This document shows positions 41,354 through 51,700 of a stretch of DNA of 64,000 nucleotides, piece after piece (the first letter of the stretch is position 1; every line of letters begins with the position of its first letter). The notes under the pieces were generated by a model. The model did not search any database. It had not been told where the DNA came from and saw nothing but the letters and a program-made list of their open reading frames with translations. The stretch is taken from contig RPFO01000166.1 in NCBI GenBank assembly GCA_009746045.1, positions 62,001-126,000 on the forward strand, written 5' to 3'. This DNA comes from Mesostigma viride. Taxonomy: Eukaryota > Streptophyta > Mesostigmatophyceae > Mesostigmatales > Mesostigmataceae. The translations under genes were made by a program, and so were the position numbers.

Positions 41354-44300
41354 ATGAAGACGTCCTTGACAGCTGATGCAGCTGTAAGTATGTCTGACCC
41401 TATGCATCCTCGTGCTGGGCACGAGGGTGGACCTCTCATTTTGAGAGAAACCAATGTACAACCACAGAGGGGTGTGAAGGCCTCTGGTGGTATGCATGTG
41501 GTCCCTGCTGGCGGTCCAGGTGTTGGGCATGAGCAGGGTGACTCAGGCTCTGAGTCAGAACAGGATGGAAGTCAGCATGGTGATGCTGGACAACCTGACA
41601 GCACAGTCCTGACTGTGCCAGGGACTGCTTCCTCTGTGTACCAGGAGTTGGGTGCCCGAATCCACAACATGTTTGGGCATGCCACTTCTCTGTCAAACAA
41701 CTTTGCCTTCCGTATGGGCAGGGCACCCCTTCTTAAGGCGTGTCAGCAAGCTGCCTCACGGTGTAAGTGCCAGTTGTCCTCCAACAAGCCCAGGAAATCA
41801 CATGCCAAAGCTCTACCTCAGAGCATTGGTGATCTGCAGTGTGATATCCAACACATCAGGGGCATGCAACTGTTGGTGTGCGTGGACAGGTACACGAAAT
41901 ACAAGGTGCTAGAGCATTTACCTTCTATGAAGAACAGGTACTTGCTGGCTGCCCTGCAGAATGTAAGAGCCAAGTTTCCTACCACAAGGATCCAGGTGGA
42001 CATGCAGTTTCAGCATCTCAAGGGTGATCCTACCCTTCCTGAGTTGCTGGTTACACCTAGGGAGGCTCATGGGCAGCAGGGTGCTATCGAGAGGGCAATC
42101 CAGGAGGTCAAGAAATTGATCATCTCTGAAGACTGGGTACCCTTGTCTGCACCTGCACTTGTCAGGAGTGCATGGCTGAGGAACGTGGAGCAGCAGCTGA
42201 ACAGCAGGGTTAACTTCTACTATGATGGAGTTGCTGTCAGCCCAATGGGTCTATATCATGGCCTGTGCCCACCACATGTGCTGGAGGGCTGGAAACATGC
42301 TGCACATGTCACCTTTGCCAAGCTGAGGGAGAAGGACCGGGGTTGGAAGATGCTGGAGCCACAAGTGGGTCAGAAGGTCCTAGCTTGGAAGGAACCTAGC
42401 CTTTATGGCAAACGTGGTAGCTGGAGTCCTGGGGTGGTTACCCAGGTTGATGAAGCTAGCCACGCATGCTTGGTCAGCATGGAGGACGAACCAAAGCATG
42501 TACACCGGCTGAGTTGGTCATATGTCAAGCCTAACCTGATGAATGAGGGCAGTCAGGCACAAGGCTCACAGGATCTGCAGGATTTTCAGGTCCCAGGTGA
42601 CATCACTGACGCAACGACCACATCTGTTGCAGGGGAATCTGTCAGCCCTGGCCAGGTTGCAGAGGTACTTGTTGAACAGGCTGCAAGGTCAACAGCTGGG
42701 GAGTCAACTGTCAAGCCCAAGGCACTAACCAAGCCCAGGGGGACAAGTTTGGCTGGATTGATTGGGGCTCTACAAAGGGCCAAGAAGCAGCCCAAGGTAG
42801 CCAAGCTCAGGTGGCATGGCAATCTGGGGCTGGACACTGCCTTAGAGGTAGACACTAATTCTCAGGTCTCCATTATTGGGACCAGGGCTGCAGCAGGGTA
42901 CAGCATGTCTGAACCCAGCTATCAGTTTGTGTCTGACTTCAGTGGCGGGGTACACGTGAAGGTACTGGGTGAGGTATTCATTCCTATCCTTGGACAGGAC
43001 ACTGCTTTTTGTGTCTTGGAGGGCTATCAAGGACCTGCTCTTCTGGGGCAGAATTTCCTATGCCAGGATGGGGTAGTGATCACGTCCTCTCTCCTGACTA
43101 AGGAAGGGGCTGGTCAGGTCCCACTGATTAATTTCAGGACCACTCACCTATCACGTGCAGTAACCAGGACGGTTAAGCGTGTGCAAGTGTGCCAGGGGCA
43201 GGAGCCCTTGGTTGATGACCTCATACTGCCAGCTGCTAGTCATCCAAGCAGTTTGGGCATTGGTCCTCACTCACTTGCTGGACACAGCCCTATCAACTAC
43301 CAAGGCCTGGTGAAGCTCATGTCCTCTCCCATTATGTGTCCCCAGGTCACACTGGGTCTCATTAAATCTGGGGAGGATTGGATCTCCAAGAAATGCGTGG
43401 AACCTGTCAATGACCTGCCTCCTGCACGACGTCTACTCAAGCTCAAGTTTGTCATCAAGATGAAGGAGGTGGACGGGGTCAAGGTACCACATGTCAGGCC
43501 AGTGCTGAATGAGTTCAAGGGTACTGGTGAGTGCACTGCTGAGGAGTTGTATACCCCTGGCATGCTGCATGATACTTGGAGGCTGCTGCTGTGTGTCTTT
43601 CTAGGCCTTCTCAACAAGGGCTTGGACTATGGCTCAGTGGTGATAGACTTCAAGAGGGCATTTCTGGAGGGTGATGCAGATGTGGCACAGGAAAAGTGGG
43701 AGGGCAAGACGCCTTTCTATGTTAGGGTGCCTGCTGTATGGAAAAGGGACATCCACACGGAGTTCCTTAAAATCCTCAAGGGCCTGGAGGGCCTGAGGTC
43801 AAGTCCAATAATCTGGAGGGAGACTCTCAACCGTTTCCTGAAGGAGCATTGCAACTTGAAGGTCTCTCCTGTAGACCCCTGTCTGTTTCTGGGGCAATGG
43901 GAAGGCCTGCCAGTGTATGCTTCGCTGCACGGGGATGACCTACATCTGATAGCTCCCACGTCGTGGCTTAAGGAGCTGATCTCCATCATTAAGTCCAAGT
44001 TTCCTCTGGGTAGGGAGCAATGGCAGGTGGAGAATGAGCCTCTGCTGTTTGTGGGCATGGAGGCCACACTGGTGAAGAAGGGAGGGGAGTGGCGTATGCT
44101 GCTGGTGGGGGGCAATGACTATCAAGAGACCCTCATTAGCAAGCTTCCTCCAACCATCACACAGGCACTGTGTCCCATGGTGAGGGGCATGGTTGCTTGG
44201 GTGGCAGGCATTTCCAGGCCAGACCTTATGGTCATAGCCAGGTTGCCTGATGACATGCTGGTGGAGCTAGGGTCTGCCAAGGTGGCTGATCAGGTCAGGG

Positions 44301-44839
44301 CTTCATCTGGCATTCTGTTGTCTGCAGTGGATTTATCACAACCCATTTGCATGGAGCTGTATGTGGATAGCTCAATGGACAGCAGGCAGGTCTCCAAGGT
44401 CAGGGGCAGGGCTGCAGGGCTCTTTGTGCTCAGACAGGAAGGCCTGGGGAGTTTGGTGAGCTGGTTTAGTCGCCTGCACAAACGGGTGGCTGTCAGCAGT
44501 GATGTGGCAGAATGCAGGGCTATTTGTGAAGGCATTCACACAAGCCTTTATCTGAAGGAGTTGCTTCATCAGATGACTTCTAACACTCCTTGGCCACTTC
44601 AGGTTACCACTCTTCTAAAAACAGACTCCATGGGGATGGTGCAGTTTGTGCACAGGCAGATGGCCAGAAGTAGGGACTTGGATTATCTCCTTCTTAAGGA
44701 GTTGTCCTCCTTGGCCAATATTGAGCATATCCCTGGGGTTGACAATCCTGCTGATGCTTTGACCAAGCTAGTGCAGAAGGCAGCAGTGCAATACAAGGTT
44801 CTTCAGTCTCTGATGGACCCATCTCAGCAAGCTGTCTAA
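41354..44839 (+). CDS. Retrotransposon Pol: integrase, protease-like, RT and RNase H
   Basis: A 1,161-aa frame from its first ATG; the true N terminus is probably readthrough from gag. Integrase lies at about residues 95-400: a His/Cys-type region (HNMFGHA, CKCQ), then candidate catalytic Asp164 (QCDIQHI), Asp216 (IQVDMQF) and Glu246 (GAIERAIQEVK). A retropepsin-like segment follows at about 490-580: EVDTNSQVSIIG with Asp500 and DTN where DTG or DSG is usual, ending in LLGQNFL. RT spans about 690-930 with Asp765 (VVIDFKRAFLEG) and LHGDDL (Asp861, Asp862) in place of YVDD. RNase H spans about 1,000-1,130 (ELYVDSS with Asp1005; SWFSRLHKRVAVSSDVAECR). Usual copia order is protease before integrase; here the protease-like motif lies after it. 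Confidence 0.88.
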   Translation: MKTSLTADAAVSMSDPMHPRAGHEGGPLILRETNVQPQRGVKASGGMHVVPAGGPGVGHEQGDSGSESEQDGSQHGDAGQPDSTVLTVPGTASSVYQELGARIHNMFGHATSLSNNFAFRMGRAPLLKACQQAASRCKCQLSSNKPRKSHAKALPQSIGDLQCDIQHIRGMQLLVCVDRYTKYKVLEHLPSMKNRYLLAALQNVRAKFPTTRIQVDMQFQHLKGDPTLPELLVTPREAHGQQGAIERAIQEVKKLIISEDWVPLSAPALVRSAWLRNVEQQLNSRVNFYYDGVAVSPMGLYHGLCPPHVLEGWKHAAHVTFAKLREKDRGWKMLEPQVGQKVLAWKEPSLYGKRGSWSPGVVTQVDEASHACLVSMEDEPKHVHRLSWSYVKPNLMNEGSQAQGSQDLQDFQVPGDITDATTTSVAGESVSPGQVAEVLVEQAARSTAGESTVKPKALTKPRGTSLAGLIGALQRAKKQPKVAKLRWHGNLGLDTALEVDTNSQVSIIGTRAAAGYSMSEPSYQFVSDFSGGVHVKVLGEVFIPILGQDTAFCVLEGYQGPALLGQNFLCQDGVVITSSLLTKEGAGQVPLINFRTTHLSRAVTRTVKRVQVCQGQEPLVDDLILPAASHPSSLGIGPHSLAGHSPINYQGLVKLMSSPIMCPQVTLGLIKSGEDWISKKCVEPVNDLPPARRLLKLKFVIKMKEVDGVKVPHVRPVLNEFKGTGECTAEELYTPGMLHDTWRLLLCVFLGLLNKGLDYGSVVIDFKRAFLEGDADVAQEKWEGKTPFYVRVPAVWKRDIHTEFLKILKGLEGLRSSPIIWRETLNRFLKEHCNLKVSPVDPCLFLGQWEGLPVYASLHGDDLHLIAPTSWLKELISIIKSKFPLGREQWQVENEPLLFVGMEATLVKKGGEWRMLLVGGNDYQETLISKLPPTITQALCPMVRGMVAWVAGISRPDLMVIARLPDDMLVELGSAKVADQVRASSGILLSAVDLSQPICMELYVDSSMDSRQVSKVRGRAAGLFVLRQEGLGSLVSWFSRLHKRVAVSSDVAECRAICEGIHTSLYLKELLHQMTSNTPWPLQVTTLLKTDSMGMVQFVHRQMARSRDLDYLLLKELSSLANIEHIPGVDNPADALTKLVQKAAVQYKVLQSLMDPSQQAV

Positions 44840-45480
44840 GCTGGTGCATGGTTATAGGGCATTGGAGAGCAGATTGTGTGGTAGTGTCAGCATTGTGACT
44901 GGCATAATACCTGTATTTTAGTCTGTACTAAGGCTCATGGACCATGGTACACTCACTCTGATTTTAATCAGGATACAGCCAGGTTTTGGCTGGGGTTCAT
45001 GCTGTTGACTACACAAGGTTGACAGGTCCATTACAGACCATGTATTCTATTTTAAAAGAAATGTATATTTGTACATACTTCTCACAATGGTCTGGGAACC
45101 TTTATTCTGGGGTTTATAGGGCGGGGTTCGATTCCCTGGTATTATGTTTCTACAAGCTGGCCTGTTCAGGTGTTTGCCTGTTCAGACTTCCCTAGTTCCC
45201 CAGGGCAGGATTTAATTGTTGCCTATGTGTTTCATTTTGTCATTTGTTTGCTGTGGCAGTTTACCATCTGGCAAGTAGACGGGCGCCGTAAGACGGGCGC
45301 CAATAGACCCCTGTTGAGAGAATGACAGGCAAACTATTGTAATACGCCTTACTTTGTCAAGTGGTATTTTAATTGTCATGGATTTGTTGTACTTATATTG
45401 AATATGTACTGGGTTTTATGGGATTAGTATCTGGGATTAATGTAACTCACCGCCAGAAGGTCATTGTACTGGAGGCTCTA
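44840..45480 (+). other. 3' flank of copia-like element
   Basis: Probably the element's 3' untranslated region and possibly its LTR, but no matching copy exists upstream. A GGGTTCGATTCCCTGG stretch at about 45,122 resembles a tRNA T-arm without the rest of a tRNA. A doubled GACGGGCGCC motif lies at about 45,280-45,305. Confidence 0.4.
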
Positions 45481-45485
45481 CCGAG

Positions 45486-45830
45486 GTGATGGGATTAATT
45501 CCTGGAGAAGACCTCATAGAATTAACTGGGCAGCAACAACTGGTGCCACCGCCTTCCCCACTCACGGGACAAGGCGGCTCCCCCACCAACTTCCTGCTCA
45601 CCTTCCTCTCCCCTGAGGACAAGCAGCGGTTCCTCTCTCGTCGCAAGAGGTTGCACGACCTCACCTGGACGCTGGACGACGACCTGACCCCCGCTCAGCA
45701 GCAGTGCTCAGTGACGTGACCTGTGGCCTGAATACCTCCGCCACAAGCAGGACCCCCAGAAGCCCAAGGTGTACTGGAGGGGCGGGGACCTGATGATCAA
45801 CCACAAGATGTGGTCGCCCCCTGCGGGCTA
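45486..45830 (+). pseudogene. L1-type ORF1 C-terminal fragment
   Basis: Encodes FLLTFLSPEDKQRFLSRRKR and LDDDLTPAQQQ, then, after a frame break at about 45,705, EYLRHKQDPQKPKVYWRGG and a stop at 45,828. The same arrangement occurs at 4,500-4,770. The pattern fits the C-terminal part of L1-type ORF1 proteins. One frameshift leaves it non-functional. Confidence 0.6.
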
Positions 45831-46679
45831 GAATAGCCCTAGCTTGAATTATTGGTAGCCACTGCATGCCGCTAAGGCAGCCATGCCTAGAATGTTGCCT
45901 AGCGTAGCCATCATACCTAGTCACGTGCCCCGCTAACGCACAGTACACAACCAGCCATAGCCTTAGCTTAGCCTTTGTACAGCCATGCTACGTACGCGTC
46001 CTGGCCATGATCAGATTACTTGCCCACGCTCCTTGTTATGATATATGCTCACATGCCCAGGTCTTATTGCACCCACAGAACTTGCCAGATCGTCTATATC
46101 GTGTCCGATTGCTGCTGTGGCATGCCTCTGGCGTGAAGGAGAAAAGGGGTCTCTGCCCTTGCTTCCTGTTGTGCACACATGCACAGGGATTAAAAGCACT
46201 CTGGTGCTTCGTGAGACCGTGACTCCCCAACGGGAGCACGAGTTTAATTAATTTATTAATTAATGCCACAGCAGCAATCGGATACTAATAAATGATCCGG
46301 CAAATTCTGTGGGTGCAATATAAGTCTGACCGGCATGTGCATAGCATATGACAAGGAGAGCGTGGGCCGGCAAGCAAGCTGAGCGAGGCGATGGACCGTA
46401 GCATGACTGGCTGGGCTATTGATAAGCTATAAAGTGGCTGGTAATGTCGATTGTGCATTAGCGTTGCACGTAGCGCGCAGCAGGTACTGTCCAGGTAAGT
46501 CCAAGCCTATCTGTGGCCTCTGGACCATGGGGCTGCCTTACTGCATCCATTATGCTTTAAACTGTACGTTAAAAATTATCAAGGAGACAACTAAATTATA
46601 TTTACTTACAGCAGAGTGAAGGCACCCACTTAAAAAACATAAACAAATTAAGCCAACGCTAACAAGAGATACCTCATGC
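45831..46679. repeat. Dispersed repeats, no gene
   Basis: A reversed dispersed hairpin repeat (GTGACTCCCCAACGGGAGCA, then TTAA repeats) lies at 46,185-46,262, and an R3 fragment (AAGTCCAAGCCTATCTGTGG; ATCAAGGAGACAACTA) at 46,495-46,600. Nothing coding is recognised. Confidence 0.55.
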
Positions 46680-47240
46680 TATATATGATGAAGCTTTATT
46701 GCATCCATAGTGAAATAGTTTGGTACCATACCGGATTCGAACACAGGACCTCTTGCATGATTGAAATCGCGGCTATAGGGGTCTCCTGATCCAAAGGCAT
46801 CCCAAGCGATAGCCCAACTGCGAAAAAGCTCTTTACCGGAGAGCGGTGCAAGTGCGTTCGAGATTCTTGAAAGTACATATGAACCAGTGGATCGAATCTA
46901 ACTGCTATAGCCCCACGGGGGCGGATGTGAGTAGGAGTACTTCTCACTGGGTTTTGCCGGCGGAAGCCAGCCATGAAGGTGACTCCTGTTTGACCACGGC
47001 TGCACTCTGGACCTCCAAAAGCCAGCACCTCATAACCGGAATATCAACCAGATAGCGGCACGAAATAGTTTGGGGCCACATGCACCAGTTCGAACACAGG
47101 ACCTCTAGCATGATTTCGCGCGGCAACAATTTCTCCTGATCCGAAGGCATCCCAAGTGATAGCCCAACTGCAAAAAAGCTCTTTACTGGAGAGCGCTCGG
47201 TGCAACAGTATACTCTGATTTGGCAACAGTATACGTTGCA
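46680..47240 (-). repeat. Pair of tRNA-like SINE units
   Basis: Two diverged direct copies (about 46,720-46,865 and 47,065-47,205) read on the minus strand. Each has an A-box-like CGCAGTTGGGCTATCGCTTG and, about 85 bases on, a B-box-like CTGTGTTCGAATCC (TTCGAA core kept in both). These are the internal RNA polymerase III promoter elements of tRNA genes and tRNA-derived SINEs. T-arm and acceptor pairing is poor, so they are not functional tRNA genes. An AAGCTTTATTGCATCCA stretch shared with repeat R3 flanks the first. Confidence 0.55.
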
Positions 47241-47415
47241 AGACTCTCCCAGTGAGCAGTCCTGATCGAAGTTAATTGAGCCTGTGGCCCCCCTTTCAAG
47301 GCAATGAGAGAAGGGGGGGGGGGTCCCATGAGCAATCAATCTTGCTGTGCATCAAACAGGGATGAAAGGTACCCCGTGGCTCTCCCAATGGAGGCACGTG
47401 AATTAATTAATGAAT
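47241..47415. repeat. Dispersed repeat R3, partial copy
   Basis: Matches 5,998-6,160: CCCAGTGAGCAGT, GCCTGTGGCC, GCATCAAACAGGGATGAAAG and CCCCGTGGCTCTCC, followed by CACGTGAATTAATTAATG. Confidence 0.65.
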
Positions 47416-48703
47416 GAGCTAGCACGTTCGGAATGCACATGCCCCTATATACCACCTAAATACATTTTCCGGGGCCCAGCTTCAAAACCTATATCGCCCT
47501 GATCTATATTATCTCGATCAAATCACTACCTAAGTCGAATTGAATAGCCCTAAGTTCTCCGGTAATGAAGATCAGTTTCTTTCTTATATCCACTGTTTAC
47601 CTCTCTTTTAAGATATTTCTATACGTCGTTTGATCACTTCAAACCCTTTCGCTGCTTTCGTTGTCTGTTTTCATGGATCTGGTCTAGAAGCGCATGCAGC
47701 CACGTTGCTGTCGTCCTGGGGTAGGCAGCAATACGATGATGACCTCGAAAATGACCTTGACCATAGTTTACGCAAGGTAGTCCCAGAAGTCCTCCTTTGT
47801 CTTGAAATCGCCTTGCTGCGATATGAAAATGCCCGGGGACACATAGTGAACCTGTTGGAAGAGGCCAGGTGCGTGAAGGTAGGCAAGCAATGCAGTACGC
47901 CATGCAGTGGCCTGACGGTGAGTACTTGGCCCATACTTCTTAGTTGTTGTGATACCGAAAACACAGAGAACTCTAGCCTTGTAAATTGACGGATGCCTAA
48001 AACGAATCAAGGTTGTGCAGTCAAGAGGCATGCATGCAGGCTCAAATCTACGTGCACACAGATTTCATAACTTCTTGGCATGCATCCCATACCAAAAGCA
48101 GTCGATTGATCTGAGGGATCAGGGACCCTAACCACTGGGAACCTTTATGCCTTATGTTGGGCACCATGGCGAACTAGATACTATTGTCTAATCAGTTGAC
48201 AAACACATTGCTTGCGTAGGAGCACAAACAGGGCAGGCACGGGATCCACGTTTAACGACACACCTGGCTCCTACTACCTGATCAAATCCAAACCAGGGTC
48301 ATATGCTAGCTAGCACATCTGATACCTGCGTGTGTGACGTTGACCAAACAAGAAAGACAGGCAAATCCAGGGACGACACAAATGCTGCCCAATCATATGC
48401 GATATCGACAAGCAAGCAGGAGCCGCTAATTATGGAACCCTTAGTAGTATCAACTGGCTCTTTATACGAGCTGAGCGCTACTCAGCTCGTACTACTACTC
48501 AGTGCCTCACTGGTACTGCTACTTAGCGCCTCCTATTGACCCTAAATGGGTTCCAACTTCCAAGGCCACACAATAGATCTACTGTGGCGAGTCCGGTGGG
48601 TCTGTTAGGATCCCAAATAAAAAACTACTACAATGTGCATGTGGGTGACAGCACTTGAAATTCTATCTGAGTAGGACGACAACCTCACGACAACCTCCTC
48701 CTA
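47416..48703. other. Intergenic, aldo-keto reductase 3' flank
   Basis: No recognised gene. An open frame at 47,630-47,989 (plus) has no known motif and ordinary composition. Short TACTACTACTCAG and TACTGCTACTTAG motifs repeat at about 48,480-48,530. Confidence 0.4.
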
Positions 48704-51700
48704 TCACTTCGCGAGGCTCAACCGGCGTCTTATGCACCGCACCTGCGTATCGGTAAAACATGACCATAACATAAATGCTAGTTGAAAAGCGATGAAAATC
48801 CACGTACACGAGACGAGCCATAAATGGGAAAACTGGTTACAAATAGAATGTGGAAAAAGACCACCCAACCTCAAACCACGACCACCCAACCTCAACAGCC
48901 TCGCCCTTGACTCAAATACTTGTGGCTCCACAGCGTCCAGCGCCGCCTTCCCGGCTTTGGTAGAACAAAAGGGAAAGACTCCACTGCCTGAAGGAATAAG
49001 CAGGGTATCAAGCACGCAGTAATACCTGAGGCTCCACGGTATCCAGCTCCGCCTTGTCGGCCTCTGGCAGCGCCCAGTTGAACACGTCCAAGTTTGCAGC
49101 GATGCGCTCCGCGTTGGTACTCTTGGGAAGCACGCACGTGCCCCGCTCCACGCCCCAGCGGAGGAGGACCTGGGCTGGCGAGCGCCCAACCTTGGACGCC
49201 ACCTGGTAGTCGGCCCAGGCAGAGTTCATGTGCAGCGGAAGTATTCGGGGGTTTTAGTCCATGGTAATCCCAAGGGTTCAGTGGAGTTCATTTCAATTAT
49301 TTGCTCAAAGATGTCGAAAGTACCGAGACATATCGAATGAACTGCATCCCCCCGACGATATGCGTGGGTAGCATTTGGGGACGCAGCGTAGTGGGATAGT
49401 GTTCGAAGGTCGTATTCGGGGGTCGTAATTAGAGGTAGCACGTGGGAGTATGCCAAAGGGTGAGACTTTAGGGGTTGGGATTTAGGGTTTAGGGTTTCGG
49501 GTTTAGGGTTTAGGGTTAAGGGTTAAGAGTACTGGAGATCCCCTAGGGCTCTGTCATATTGCATTAACTGAGACCGGGTGCATCATCCATATGGATGTAG
49601 AGTACTGCTCCTGCTTGTTATGCCCCTGCCCCCAAAGGGTATCCACAGGGCTGTGTTTACTTTTATATATCTATATATATATATTTTGCCCGACGGCCTG
49701 CGCGCGCACCTGCACGATGGTCGGGTGGTGCAATAGCGGGACGAGCTCCTGCGACCGCCCCAGCATCGCGGCACTGTCAGGGGAACCCAGGGGGGAGTAG
49801 GCCTGCAGGGCCATATGGTCAAGGGAGCAGGGACAGCAAGGCCAATGGTTCAGTCCATGTCCACAAAGGGGTGGGGCATCAGCAGACATATAAAAACATG
49901 CCACGATATACAGACATCGACACTGTGTTAAGAAAGTTGTGAACGACGCAAGCATTTTCAGAAAACCATGACGTAAGCCCATGAACTGCCTACTTTGAAC
50001 CGGTGCATGAACTTTGTAGCATGACAAGGATACCCGTGCAGATGGGCCCAAACAGATGGGAACAAACAAGGGCCAAGCAAGGGCCAAGCAAGGGCCAGAC
50101 AAGACCAAACAAGGGCTAAGCAACGGCCAAACAAGGGACAAGCAAGGGGCATGGCCTGCTGGTTGTCTAATTTAGGTACCTATCGATGTTGGACACAAAA
50201 GTCTCCATCTCCTTCCCACCAAAGACAGGTGTCCCACCCACCCACCTGGCAGACAATCCCCTCACTCGCGCAGAAGCTGACCAGCTGGTCCTGGCGAAGG
50301 GCCGGGTGCAGCTCCACCTGCGAGGAGAGTCAGCCCCCAGTCAGCCCAGCACGTCGCAGCATCGCCATTGTCAGGAATTCAATGGGAACCGAGTTAGAAC
50401 CAAAGTCGGGCTCCCGCTTCCGAGTTCCACAGGAGTTTCGTGCACACATGGCTAAATGTAGGCAAGATCTCCAAGTTTCCCTATGATAAATTGCTGGCAT
50501 AAAGGACAAACTACTACTGCAGTAGAGACCGATGGGATGGAACACCGCGATGGTGACAAGTGCCAGATCGATGGGATGGATCACCAAGGGGGGGGGGGGG
50601 GGGCTACTAATACTTGACATTCGCTACAGTGCACGTAACTGCCAGGCGCCGCAATGCACGGTGGCACAGGGGCCACCAACCACAGGCGATCCTGTGACTG
50701 ATAAGACAGGAGGCAATTCAGTGGCCGCAACATGACAGCAGAGTGACCATCGGATGGCAGCACTATTCCGCCTCCTGCTTGAGGTACACTCTTCCGCCTC
50801 CTGCTTGAGGTACACTCTTCCGCCTCCTGCTTGAGGTACACTCTTCCGCCTCCTGCTTGAGGTACACTCTTCCGCCTCCTGCTTGAGGTACACTCTTCCG
50901 CCTCCTGCTTGAGGTACACTCTTCCGCCTCCTGCTTGAGGTGCACTCTTCTGCCTCCTGCTTGAGGTGCACTCTTCCGCCTCCTGCTTGAGGTACACTCT
51001 TCCGCCTTCTGCTTGAGGTACACTCTTCCGCCTCCTGCTTGAGGTACACTCTTCCACCTCCTGCTTGAGTTACACTCTTCCGCCTCTTGCTTGAGGTATT
51101 CTCTTCCTACTTCTATTTGAGGTACGCAGGAAGCAAACGAACAGAACAGCAGTTGACGGGAGCAGCTTCCCATCGACTTAATGACTGCCAGCTAACTATA
51201 CTTTGGCGGCCACATGCTAGCTGCTGACACTTGGCTCCGCGTAAGTTGGGCCCTCACCTGGTTGACAGCTGGCCGTATCTTGCACAGCCCAAGCACCTCG
51301 CGGATGAGCTTGACGCCAAAGTTGGATAGTCCGATGCTGCGCACCTTGCTGGACCGAACCAGGCCCTCAAACGCGGGCCAAATCTCGGCCAGGTCCAGCC
51401 GCCGCCAGACCTTGCCCTCAGGCTTGAGCGGCCAGTGGATCTGTGCGCGCCAGGTGGCGGGCGTGTGGTGATCATAAGGTTCCGTAAATGACAAGGTATA
51501 TGTTTGATACTAAGGGTTTGTAGTATGTTAAAGAAGAGGTGATGGAAGCGCTGATGGAAAAGGTGCAAGGACAGCTGCTACCGCTAGATCTGGGTACCTT
51601 GATTGGCACACTCCTGGTTACTTAAGGTTCCAGGGTTACTAAAGAAAGAGTATTATCAAAGGCGGGCACAGTGCTGTATCCCTGGTAAAGTCAACAAGAA

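Larger units (their letters stand above)
40115..44839 (+). mobile_element. Ty1/copia-like retrotransposon internal region
   Basis: One continuous reading frame from 40,115 to 44,839 is interrupted only by a TGA at 41,210-41,212. It covers Gag with a zinc knuckle, then integrase, a retropepsin-like motif, copia-type RT and RNase H. Integrase upstream of RT places it near Ty1/copia (Pseudoviridae-like) and not Ty3/gypsy. No LTR pair could be matched: 44,840-45,480 and 38,580-40,110 share no long repeat. The frames are fully open, so the copy may be young or recently active. Confidence 0.85.

Noticed and set aside
45115-45140. tRNA gene at GGGTTCGATTCCCTGG
   Set aside because: Only a T-arm-like stretch is present; no D-arm, anticodon arm or acceptor pairing could be found around it.
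38581-45480. A complete LTR pair for the copia-like element
   Set aside because: No long direct repeat was found between the region before gag and the region after pol, so LTRs are not annotated.
49466-49530. A true chromosome end
   Set aside because: The tract is about 65 bp, imperfect, and lies inside an intron with gene exons on both sides.
50763-51125. CRISPR-like regular repeats (also at 13,721 and 21,646)
   Set aside because: Units follow each other without unique spacers, the context is a eukaryotic intron and no cas gene is present. They are tandem repeats.
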